From the NCBI GenBank assembly GCA_003573635.1, contig QUTJ01031841.1:1-29882 (forward strand): a DNA stretch of 29,882 nt, in the 5' to 3' direction. The notes beneath the pieces were generated by a model. That model had not been told where the DNA came from. It saw only the letters and a program-made list of their open reading frames with translations, and made no database searches. The translations under genes and the position numbers were made by a program. This DNA is from Goniomonas avonlea (taxonomy: Eukaryota; Cryptophyceae; Goniomonadida; Goniomonadaceae). Positions 9,701 through 21,700 of the stretch are shown here, in pieces (position 1 is the first letter of the stretch; every line of letters begins with the position of its first letter).

Positions 9701-12700
9701 CGATCTCGAGCTCTCGCGAATCATGGAGCCGCTCGACGAAGATGAAGCTGCACACCAGACGGCGCTGGAAGAGGCCACTGCCAACAGCCTCCCGAGCGAC
9801 GCAGACGTCTTCCAGGTTGCACGGCGCTACCGCATCAAGTACACCGGCGTTTGCTTTGTCGGCAAAGGGGTGGTCTTGCGGTCGCTGTCCAAGTGCGCCC
9901 CAACCACCACCTTCCTCAACCAGGTGGCTCGCATATGCGCAGCCAAGGTCACGGGCGCCCCTCTCCTGCTTCAGGGACCACCAGGCACTGGTAAGACGGC
10001 CGTCGTGACGGAGTTTGCTCGCTTCAACGGCGCCAAGGTCGCTCGCATTAACTTCTCCGCCAACACGACCTTGGATCACCTGATTGGCTCGGTCGTGCCC
10101 AGGATCGTACAGGGCAAGCGCGTCTTCGAGTGGCAGGATGGCAAGGTTGTCCAGGCGATTCGAAACTCGGAGTGGATCCTGTTCGACGAGATCAACCTCG
10201 GGTCTCCCGAACTCCTCGACGGCTTGGCCCCACTCCTGCGGCGAGGCGCCGACAGTTTCACGCTACCGACCGGGGAGCGCATCGGTATTCCCAAGAACGT
10301 TCATATCTTCGCGACAATGAACCCGCCCAAGATTGGTGGTGGCCGCAACAGGCTGCCGCGCTCCCTGAACAACCTGTTCACGACGGTGACGCTGGAGAAC
10401 TCGGAGCCGTCCGAGCTTCGCATCATCCTCAACGCCCTGTGCGCCCACGAGCTCGAGGAAGGCTTTTTGACGCAGGCCCAGCTGAACCAGGTCTTCGCCA
10501 TGCACCTGAAGATTGAGAGCGCCGTGCAAGGGAAGCTTGGGCGCGTCGGAGGCCCGTACGAAATCAACCTACGCGAGCTCGCTAAGTTCAAGGACATTCT
10601 CAGCGGCAACGCCCGCGACCAGCAGCAGCATTACAAGTTCCTCCGCCACATGAAGGAAGCGCTGCGGAAGGACGCAGCGGACCAAGAGGCGCAGCACGGC
10701 GCTGCTGATAAAGAGAACACGGCATCCTCGGACTGCAGCGACTACTCTGTGCTCTCCTTGCGTCGCTTTGCAGAGCTGGTGTACGCCAGGCAGTTCCACG
10801 ACCCCGAAGACTACGCGGCGGTGATGGCATTCATCGACGAGGTCTTCCCCAGGTCAGCGAGCCTTGCCTCTCTCGAGGAGCTGGCGGAGGTCGACGACTG
10901 CCTCGACGACTCCATCAAGATCGGGAGCATCTACATGAGCAAGGGGCAGTACGAGTGCGACTACCCCGCTCTGGTCCACACCCCGCAAACGGTCAAGCAG
11001 CTCGAAATGCTGGCTGCTGCCACCCAGTCGAAACGAGCGATTTTGCTGGAGGGCGACACGTGCTCCCGCAAGACAGCGTTGGTCCGCGAGCTCGCTCGCA
11101 TATCCAAGCACGAGCTCGTCATCGTGCCCATGAACGAGGACACAGAGGCGTCGGACCTCATCGGGCAGTGGCTGCCCTCCAAGTCGGGCATGACAACCAA
11201 CATCCATGAGCGGCGGGTCAAGGACACCGTGCGGGACTGCTTCAAGTCCATCTTGCTGTATGCCGTGAATCAAATCAAAGGGATCCTGCTGCTCGAGACA
11301 GTCGAGACGGTCACTGCGGCCCACCAGCATTTTAACAGCTCTGCCAGTGCGACGGTGGAAGAGGAGACCATTCAGCGAGATGTTGCTATGCTGGAACGGC
11401 TGCTCCTGGCCATGAAAGAGCTCGCAGCCTACCCTGCATTCGACAATCGTGATTTGAGGGCGCACTTTTCTACCCTCGCCCTCCGCTTGGATCGGTGCAT
11501 CGTGCGCTTGCGAGAGCTGCTTGGAGCCGCTGCTGATTCCAGAGACAGCAAGATCGGGTTTGTGTTTGTGGAGTCGGAGTTCTTGCAGGCGGTGCGGCAG
11601 GGGTCGTGGGTGCTGCTGGACAACGTCAACAGCGCCCCGCCCGAGGTGATCGAGCGGCTCAACTCCCTGCTGGAGGAAAAGCCTGTGCTCAACCTCTACG
11701 AGCACGCCGATGGCGATGAGCTTTCTGTCGGGAACGGCATCGGCGCGGGGTTTAGGGTGTTCACAACCGCCAACACCCACCGCGTGCACTCCAACAAGCT
11801 CTCGTCCGCCTTCCTCAACCGCATGATTCGCATGTACCTGCCGCCACTGGACGCAGAGCTGGCATCGGTAAAGTCGGTGGAGCAGTCTGACCTTATGAAG
11901 CTCGTGCAGCAGCAGTTCTGCGGCGTGTCCGCGGGGCGTGAGCTCTCCCTCGTCCTCCTCAAGTTCCACCAAGCCGTCATGGCGCTCCTTGCCGCTCGCA
12001 AAGTCACCATGATGTCCGGGTTTCACCTGACCTATCGCTGCATTGCAGCGACAGTCAACACCTTTTTAGGTCTACAGAACGCTGACCCCGTCGCCGCGTT
12101 GGTGTGGAGCATCATGCGGAACTACATTGGCGCAGCTTCCACTGCCGAGCAGGAGGCACTTCTCCGCACCAAGCTCGCTGGCATCCTGTGTGACAACGAC
12201 GTGCTCAAGGGCTCGTACACGGAGCTTGCGAGGTCCAGCAAGAATCCGACCAAACTCGAGATTGACCACCTTGCTCTGAGCGCTGCAGTGCGGGATACAG
12301 AGGCGACATTCGGCGTTGTTCTGTCATCGGCGTTGCTCCACGCCATCTTGGAGGACCAGCCAGCGATTGGTTTCCTCCGCTGCTGTTTTTCCGAGTTCTT
12401 TGCGAAAATATGTCCAGCTTCTCTGCGGCTGGGCTCGCTTTGTGCCTCTCTTGTAGACGCAGACGTGGTGCCTGCTCGGTGCCAGGAGACAGTGCGGTCG
12501 CTGCTGCAAGGCGCATCGCACAGCGCACTCTGTGCCAAGGACAAGCACAGCTGGCCGTCGGTCGTTGCCGCACTCCAGGGGGCGTGTCACAATCTCTTAG
12601 ACATTGTGGTTCAATTTGCGCGTCGACTCAGCATTTCAGACCTCGGTGACCGCTACAAAATGCTGAGGCACCTCCTGGATGTACTGGAGCGGCTTGCGGC

Positions 12701-15700
12701 CGTGCTGAGTCGCAGTCCTGTGTGTGTGAAAAACGCCCAGATTGACAAAGACGTGCGCCTGTCCCTGCTCGAGCCAACGCACCGCTCCATCAAGCAGCTG
12801 AGCTCTTGCGTGTCGTTGGTCTTGTCCTGGACCACAAACCTGCGATCAGCACAGCTGGCCCAGCACCGTCGGGACTTCGCTGGTATCCTTGAAGCAACCG
12901 AGCAGCGGGGTGCGGCCTGGGCGTTCATGCAGTGTACGAGGCTGCCCGTGCAGACGGCGTGGCCGCAGTTGGACGGGACCGTCCTCGGACTGATTAGCTC
13001 AGGGGTTGGGACCGCGGATCAGCTCATGCCGTATCCAATGCTGCTGCAATGGCACGGCTTCATGTACGACCTGCGCCTGCGCATCCCCTCAGCCATCTCG
13101 ATGCGGGGCACAGGCAGTGAGCTCCTGTGCCTCACCGACCTGCACGCTCTCGAGAAGCTCTGGCAGTCTGAGAAGATTTCCCACACGGCCTCGGCGTTCT
13201 TTGACTCTGTTTGCGCCGAGCTGGACATGTGCGCAGACGCAGAGGAGAAGGCTGGTCGGAAGAGGGCCGAGTGCGCTGCGAGGCTGCCTGACCTCAAGGC
13301 CGCGTTCATCTCACGGCAAGAAGACCTTCTCTCGGGAAGGACCATGGTCAAGCAACTGCATTCAGAGATTGATTTGGCCAACAAGAGGCACAAGAGCTAC
13401 ACTGAGCAACTCGAAAATTCACCCCCGATTGTCCTCCCTGAGAGCGGCCCAAGTCCCCCGGACGTGGGGGCGGGATCAGCGAGCGTCGGGCCCAACGACC
13501 CCAGAGTCGTCAAACTTGAGAAGTTAAAAAGGCTTATTGCCGCCAAGACGGCCAAGGTGAAGTCGTTGGAGGCCCTCTTTCCCAAGCACGAGGCACGGCT
13601 CGCAGCTGCGCAAAGTGCGTTCGACAAGGCAAAGAACGAGCTTTCGGCCACAGATTCCACGCTGTCAGGCCTTCACGCGCGATACTCCGCTGTGACCACC
13701 AAGGCTGTGGAAGAGTGGAGCAAAGTCAAGGCAGACACTGCCTATCGTGTCCTCATGCGCATGTCGTCCGCATCTCGCCCAGATATCGCAATGGAGGCTC
13801 TGGGGCTGCTGGTCGCCGAGTACAAGGCGTTCTGCGCCCTGCGAGCCACCTTTGACTGCGGCGAGTTCCAGCGGGCGGCGCTCAACGGTCCGTTCGGGCA
13901 GAGGATGCGGTCCTTAGAGCGCTCCGCAGTCGAAGGTGCCGAGATGCTGGTGGTGTGCGGCATTGGCTTCTCTTCGGCGCATCCCAGCGCAGAGAAGCAC
14001 CCGCTGGCCAAGGAAGTTATCCTGGTCTCTGCGGACTCGAACCCGCGCATCGGTGACGACGGTGTCGAGGGGTCGTGCCCAGTCTTCGTGATCAGCACTC
14101 TGGCCCCGGCGGCATTCTCCTTGGCAGCTGTCCAGCGTGGTGCCGGAGCCTCTCTGCACGTCGTGCATCACCGTGACAGCGCTAACTCGCAGCATGGAGC
14201 TTGGGTCGACAAGCTCGCGGCTGGCCTACGGGACAGCGGGTATGAGGTTTCGCTATCCGAGCAGCCGCTGCCGCACGCTCCCTCTACTGTCCCAGCACGT
14301 TTTCAAGAGGCCCTGCGGGTTGTCGCAGCGCTCCACTCCCTGTGCTACAAGGATTCCAGGGACTGCACTGCGCCAGCGTGTTCTGTCGAAGTCGTTTGCA
14401 CTGAAGCGCTCGAGGCGTTTGAGCACATGCAGCAGGTTTTGGGCACAAAGAAGCGCCCTGCGGTGATCCAAGACTCACTGACGGCGGTCGCCACGTGTGT
14501 GGAAGGGTTGAAGCAGTCGCGAAGCGCAGTGCATGCAGCTGAGAGCATCTTGGCCCTCAAGGCCCTGCGAGCGGAGTTCCTGGTCAGAGAGCGTGACAGG
14601 GCTCTCAAGGCTGCTGTGGACGGCATTGTCACAGGCGTGTCAGCGCGCGAGGCACTCCAGCTTCACCAGCTGGTCCGCCAGCTGCAGGCTCGGCACCCCA
14701 ATCTCGGCATCCTTGCCCGCCTTGATAACGTTTTGGGGAGCTTGCACTGCGTTGGTGGAGTCACCGCGACCTTCGAGACCTGTTGCCAGGCAACCGCCAT
14801 TATCTTGAAATTGGGGGCGTCGTTCACTAAGGCTGTTGAGGCACAGCTGCAAGGTGGTGAGGGCGGCTTAAGCAGCCTTCATCGGCTGAGCCACGAGGCA
14901 TTGCGGCTGTGCGCTGAGGTGGCCAACCACTCCCTGTCGTGCATGCGACAGAAAGGCGAGGCCATGGATATCCTTCACAACGCCGATCGCCAGCGTCTTG
15001 CCGCGCTCGGACAGCGAGCTGAAGAGATCTTGGTCGCCCTCAGTGTACCCGAGAGGACCCGCCAGGCCATCAAGGTCGGGGCCGCGGTGGCGCAGCTCGC
15101 TGACCTTCTGCGTGTCGAGGAGGTCGCCAGAGGCTCGCCAGTCCCTGGACCAACCGTTCCGGGGACACCCCGAGAGTCGGATTTGAAAAGGAAGATGCGA
15201 CAGCAGAAGGCACAGTCCCTTCGCCAGCTCGAGGCTCTGGCGGAGGACGCGGCCAAGCCGCCGGTGGACCACAAGCTGCGGCGCAGGATCTGGGTGACCC
15301 GGTTCGTGCTGGAAGACCCAAACCTTCTGAACGAGGAGCGCGAGAGGGAGTTTGACGAGGTGTGCCTCAAGGTTGGTGCGCTGGAACGAGAGCTGCACAA
15401 CCTGCGAAAGCACGACTCCCAGCGGTTTCGCGTCCTTGAGTTTGATGATAAAGGCCTTTGCGTCAAAGACGTTGTGCCAGACGAGGTGGCAACCCGTGGT
15501 GTCGAAAATCGACTGGTCCCAGACTCTGCCAGAATTGACTTGCAGCTGCACATCAGGGCGCTGGAGCAGCTGGTCCAGTCCTCTGGCAACCCTGACAGGA
15601 AGTCGCTGCTTGAAAGCTCGGCCAAGGCAAGCCTGGAGCAGCAGTGTTGGCGGGACCTCATGGGCCTCTGCCACTCCGTCATCACCGTCACAGGCGAGGA

Positions 15701-18700
15701 GGACGACGACGTCGTGAACGCAATCGACTGTATCTTTGAGCGCGCAACTCACTTTCCGGACGAGCAGGTTGGCCGCACCCTTGACGAGTTACAGCCTGAG
15801 ATCACAGCTGGGACAATGACGCAGAAAGAGGCTGTTGGGAAACTGTACCCCGTTCTACTGCGCCGGTTTGCCCTCTCGCGGGTGGCTCTGCTCAAACCCT
15901 CATCTGCAACCCAGCTGAACAGCACCAACAACCATAAGGCAATGCGCCAGCTGTGCAAGCCGGTGGGGGAGGAGATTTCGGAGGCTTCTCTCGGCAACCT
16001 CGTCCCCCTGCTGGTGCAGCTGAGCGACTGCGGTGCGGCCCTGCAAGAGCTAATGTCGACGTTCCCCAGAGGAAGCTCGTGCCTGGTGCAGCCCCAGCCG
16101 ATCCTCCCCTCCGATTTGTTCGCGATCCTGTTCACGGACCAAGACGCGGCGATCTCGGCGCTCGTCCAGTACGAGCTACAACTCGACGCCGCGTTCCGTG
16201 ACGGCCGGGGCCTGTCCTCCTGTGCGCCGCTGCCCCCCACTCAAGATTACGTTCCCTCTGGTGTGGCCTCATCCGCCCTCGTTGCATGCGGGTACAAGAC
16301 TCCTGGCGGCGGCTTCAAGCCTGTGTTCAGCGACAAGGTCAACCAGGATGTGTTTACTGAGCTCCTAGCTGCGATGCGCGCTCTTTTGCAGCAAGTGGCC
16401 GATTCAGAGACCAGAGTGGCGAGTGCTTCGAAGCTCAGCGACATCGCCCCACTGCAGGTGACAACGTCCTTGAGCTTGATGGGGGCTGTTGCGGTCCTGC
16501 TCCGGGCTCTCGAAGTCAAGCTTGACATGGACGATCTGGGCCAAGACCTCATTTTGCTCCACTCGGCGCAGTGTGACGGCAGCGAGGTGGCCAAGGCCGA
16601 ACTCGAGAAGCTGGAAGCCCTGAAGGTCAGCTGGCAGCAGCAGGAACAGGAAAAATCGGCGGAGCTGACAGCCCTCGAGGGAGAGCTTGCATTGGCAGAG
16701 CACAATCGATCAACTGCAGGTGCATTACACTCGAGCGAGAGAGAAAGCAAGTATCGGACGGCGAGGACCGCAGTAACTGCCACTGAAAGGCAGGTCAAAG
16801 AGTTGAGGAAAGCAATGCGTGTGTTGGAAAATCGGATTCGGATGCAGAAACAATATGTTCAGGATGAAGAAAGCGCCGCAGCAATGAGCACGCAAAAAAA
16901 GCAGAGACAACTGACTGCGTCGTTGTTTGAGCTGCGGACGCGCATCGGGCCTCTGGTCACCGCCACAATCAAAGCTGTGTGCGAACCGATCGACATGCTC
17001 AACCACGATGAGCCTCGCACCGAGAAGGGCGAGGTGTTCGACGACAAGTCCAAGATATGCCTGCCGGCTCTGGACCCTCACGCGCCCTCCTCGGCTCGAG
17101 ACGACATGTGGGCCATCAACCAGGCGCTGCTGCTCGCCACAGAGTACATGCTCAAGCGGCCCCTGGACCACGGTGCCGTCAAGAAGATGTCTGAGACGCT
17201 TGATAGCGGTGTTCGGGGGCTCGTCACTATCTGCAAGGACACCGGGACAGTTCTTCAGGACCTCGACCCAGAGGACCCTGTGCGCAAGTGCGTTGAGAGT
17301 CTCGACCGGGTCTTGGAGTGGGCCGCAATTTCGGCGAGGAATGCCACGAGGAATCTGAGCGACTACTGGCGATACACGGCCGGAAAAACGTCGATGGACC
17401 TCGTGCAGCTCGTGTCGAGAGCTCGTCAGTTGGGCCGCGACCTCCACGAGGTGATGGAGCGGTGCTTCGTTCTGCTCGCGGCCCACAAGGCCTCGGATGA
17501 GCTGGACTCCGCAGTACAGCAGTGCGCAACAATGGCCACACTCCAGCTGGGGCTGGTGGTAAAGAAGCTCCCTCCAGATAGTGCCTTTGTGCAAACGATG
17601 AATAGGGTGCAGGCGTTTGTACTCAAGTATGTCGCGATGGTCTGCAACCAGGGCTTGGATGAGCAGAAGCACAACGACGTGTTGACGCGGGTCCTGGATG
17701 ACCTCGTCAACTCCCACGGCGTCGTTGCGCTCGAACGGCGGGGCCTTGCGCAGCCAGTCGTGCAAAGCATGCACAAGCTGCTTCCCTCGGTCATCGACTC
17801 CATGACCCTGGTGTTTGTTCCAGGCTGCTACGGGTACTGGCCCATGGCCTTCTCCATTGTTGAGGACATCGCCACGTCCATTGAAGGCAACGTCACAACG
17901 ATGACAAGGACGTCCGCCGTTCTCGGCAAGCTGGTTTCTCAGACCTTGAAGTTCGCGCGGGCCTTTGTGGATGGCGACGGCAGGCGGCGCCCTGGCACAA
18001 CTGCGAGGGACTTCGAGACCGTCAACGTCCTGTGTGCCTCGTTGCAGCAGCTTGGTGAGCAGCCCGCGTTAGACGCAGGGATATGCTCTCCCGACCCTAC
18101 CCAACAAACTGCTGCACTGGCTCTGGTGTCTGACGTTTGCAAAGCCGTGGACGGGTTTGTCGCGGCCTCGTGTGCCGGTGCAAAGTCCCTTGAGCAGGCC
18201 GGGTCCAATTTGTTCGTCTTGTGTCGGTCGCTGCGTTGTGCGGTGCTGTCGGCCGGGCTGCAGAGCCAGACGCAGCGATGGCAGCGGGACTTCGTGCAGC
18301 TCCGGCAGCAGATCGCCTCTGCGCGCCCCCCACTCTGGACTGATGAATCCGGTGACGGGATCAACCTCTCAGCGATCACTGTCGCGCACTGCTTGGACCC
18401 GAAGCTGCTCCTGCTCCGGTTGCGGGAAACGGCCCCAGTGTCCGCAAAGCTCAATGAATCGAAGTTTGAGCAGTGCCTTCCGTGCATTGAAGGCCTGGCG
18501 TCGTTCATCTCTGGGGCTATCACCCCCGTTGCCGAGTTGCTCCTCGATATATATGACAAGGCGCCCGAGCTCTGTGACATCGCGCAGTTGCTCGACACAT
18601 TCCACAACATCTGCCAGCCCACGCTGGAAGTGCTCAAAATGCCTTTGGCCGAGCTCCTGGCTGAGTCTGGCAGCGGCCTGATGATCACAGTCCCGGCAGC

Positions 18701-21700
18701 CGCCACCAGGTTGTTTTCCATCCACCAACATCTTCGATCGGAGACCCTCGGAAACGTAAAAAGAATGCTGGAGGCCGAAGGACGGCGCATGGAGCGGTGT
18801 CCGATATCCTTCTCACAGCGTACCGCGACGACGGTTGAAGAGGCCAGGGTTTGCTGGATGGCGGCGACCGAGAGGTTTGTTCAGTCGCGTTATGATTCCA
18901 ACAAGTGGCACTTTGAGGCCAAGTACGAAGAAGCGATGAAGAAGGTGGACCAGTTCATGGCAGCCGTTGGGAGGGCGCAGGAAAAGTGGGACGAAGACAA
19001 CAGAGTTTTCCAAAAAGCCTTCGGCGAGTTCTCTAACTCTTTTGACCGTTTGTCCGATCTCCTCGAAAAAGCACTCGTGCGGTCGACGGCTGACGGTCGG
19101 CACTGGACGGCGCTGCTTCAACAGACCGTAAGCGACTTCCTGGAGGCTTGCAAGCCTGGATCGTTCTTTTTGCAGCGCCGCGAGGCAACGAGGAAGAGCC
19201 GCCGGAAGTGGAAGCTCCGCAAGTTCAGCCAGGTCACCTTCGCGGAACTCTCGGAAGGCTTTTTTTTTGTGAGGTCACTCGCACCTCTGGCCCGTGTTTT
19301 TGTTTCCTGGGTGGACGAGTGTAACAACAAGACTGAGCGATGTTGGCAGCCAGAGTCCGGCCCTGTACGAGGAGTCCCGACTGATGCCAAGTTGCAGCTA
19401 GAATTCCGTCACCAAAACCCCGCCAAGCACCCAAACACCCAGGAGGAGAGGCGATTTAAGTTCAAGGGTAAAGCGCTTACTACGATTTTGAATGCTCCTG
19501 TCAACTGCGGCCGCACGCAGATAACGTGGACTGTTGATTCGAATGTGGCGGAACGGTTTTACGTGCCGAACCTGACTCCTTTAGAGGTTGAAGACCGCCG
19601 TGCTGCTGGCATCGAGGACATTAAACTCCAGTTCCAAGATATCCATGAAGCTGCCACGCTCTTCAAGCAACTGCGGGAACTTCATACCATGCTTAGGCGC
19701 CCGGGCCCCAGACCCGACGGAGTTGCCCCAGTCACCGATTCCCAGCTGGACTTGCTTAAATCGACTGCGGCTGAGCAGCTCAAAAAGGACCAGGCCACAT
19801 GGCCACAACTGAAAGAGTTTTGCTTTCTTCGCAAGGCGTCCAAGGAGCTTGCCGACGTGGACTCGCTGGTGCGGCAAGCTTTGCAGCCACTGGTCAGTGC
19901 CTGCCTTGACCACAACGTCGCCCGGGTGCTTGGATCCCTCAATCCCGACGAGCAAGTCGCTGCCCAGAAGGCCTTCGAGGGTGTGTACAACAAGGTTAAG
20001 GACTTAGTGTGCACCGCACAGAATCTCGATCTTCCACGAGTTTCCCCTCCGGGGTCACGGTTCTTGTGTGAGCGAAACCTTTCAGAGGTCCAGAGCCCTG
20101 ACATGAAGAAGTGTGTGGACCGAGCTCTGGAACATCTTAGCGCGATCCATGGCAGAACCCCTCTCGGCGACCAATGTGTCGCCAGCTTCATGCTGCTCAG
20201 CTCCTTAGCGTTACGTGCCCAGTCGCTGCGCGGCTTTGGGTCGAGTCAAGGGACTACGGTGGAAGACTTTGTCGCTCGGATGAAGCATCTCGGCATGATG
20301 CTGAGTTCGGAGACGCTCCGAGAAGCTGTCGAAAGGGAGCTGCGGAGCGCACTTGAGACTGTGCGAGGCTTAATGTTGCACTTCAAGCCCCGATCGAAGC
20401 TCCTGGACACCATGGTGTCGCTGGCGAGTGTGTCGACCGCGGTCGCCTGTCAGGACGTCCTTAGCCGGCCCAGTGCCGTGTTTCTGGCTCCGATTTCACT
20501 GTCTTCGACAGTCCACCTCGGGCGCGACACGGGAGGCCCTGCAGCTACTCTGATTGACTTTGGCGCGATGCTTCTGGGTTCGACCAAGGCCACACACAAC
20601 CTAGTGTTCGTGAACGCTAGCGACTCGCCTTTACTCTTCTCCATGGCAGCCGATGATTCATCTTCCCCTGCCTTTTCCATTGCTGGCTGCGGCAGCTCAA
20701 CGCAGGCAACTGTTCCCAGCGGTGGCACCTTCTCGCTTCAGCTTGACTTTGACGGGGAAAGCAGCGTTGCGATGCACGAGGCCTGCTACGCCGTCTTGTC
20801 TGGAGACGTCAGGATTCACGAGGTCCGAGTGGTTGCAGCAGTCCAGCATCTCGATATCACGGTTCTGACGCCAGAAGTCGATTTCGGTGACATCCCGTGC
20901 GGGGAGAAGATCCTGGTGCCGGGGATCTTCATTCAAAACAACACCGACGCTCCGTTCCTTATGTGCGCCCAGGTTCAGGCAACGTATGGGACGCGGTTCT
21001 CCCTCAGATTTGCTCAAGGCGCTCCTGAGAAGCAGCGCGTTCGCATGCATGGGCGTCACCCCGTGCGTATTCCTCTCGTAATCGACACCACGCACACCCG
21101 GATCACGAAACCGCTTCCGATCGACGCTCGTGTGCTCCTTGCTTGCAACTCTGCCGCTGACCTGCGGTGGATCTGCGTTAAAGGGGTGATCCACCCTGTG
21201 CAGTTCGAGATCCACTATGGCAGCAACATCCCCCTCGACCGCACCACCCAAAACATCTTGAGGGTCCCGCCCATCGACTCTGGTTTCGAAACGAGAACCC
21301 ACGTTACGGTTACCAACACCTCACCCGTTGCCCTCAACGTCACTGCGGAACTTGAACCGTCGCCCCTGAAGCTCACGATGCGTCAAGGCCAGGTTGCACC
21401 AAACAGCATCGTTGTGATCGGTATCGTTGTGCCTGCCGACGCGCCGAGCGGCAAACTTGATGTGGGCGGAAGCATCCGCGTTGGTCCCAAGGACAGTAAG
21501 TCGCAGATCAAGTTCCAGCTTGTGACGGAGGTCGGCACGCGGCGGGTCGAAATTGCACGGGACTTGGCCCCTGAGTTCAACATCAATCTTACCGACGCAC
21601 AGCACGCAGCGCAGCATATTGGTGAGGCAGTCACCCATGTGGGACGCTGCGATGTGCGCCTCGTGAACCGAGGAACCATGAATGCCACAGTGTGCATGGC

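Larger units (their letters stand above)
12081..20500 (+). other. Region: long, mostly helical linker (residues 3707-6513)
   Basis: About 2800 residues follow the ring without a recognisable enzyme family. Most reads as amphipathic helices, with two coiled-coil hairpins (13200-13737 and 16581-16941), one alpha/beta-looking segment (13929-14260), a basic cluster (19176-19223) and a beta-rich patch (about 19380-19560). Midasin also has a long helical linker between its ring and its C-terminal MIDAS domain that moves relative to the ring. By position this could be the equivalent lever, but I saw no diagnostic linker motif. Confidence 0.6.

Noticed and set aside
10854-12026. 390-codon open frame on the - strand
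   Set aside because: It lies opposite AAA module 6, whose + strand product has clear P-loop, Walker B and finger motifs. The antisense translation is His/Leu/Arg-rich with no domain pattern, typical of a shadow in GC-rich coding DNA.
3831-12080. Dynein heavy chain
   Set aside because: There are six AAA modules, but no dynein motor signatures such as a linker-ring-stalk order with a microtubule-binding tip, and the C-terminal VWA domains exclude it.
14868-15752. 294-codon open frame on the - strand
   Set aside because: It is antisense to the continuous + strand linker, has no recognisable motif and shows shadow composition.
19260-19268. Run of T as a possible frameshift or sequencing error
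   Set aside because: The reading frame continues as FFF on both sides with the same composition and no change in coding character.
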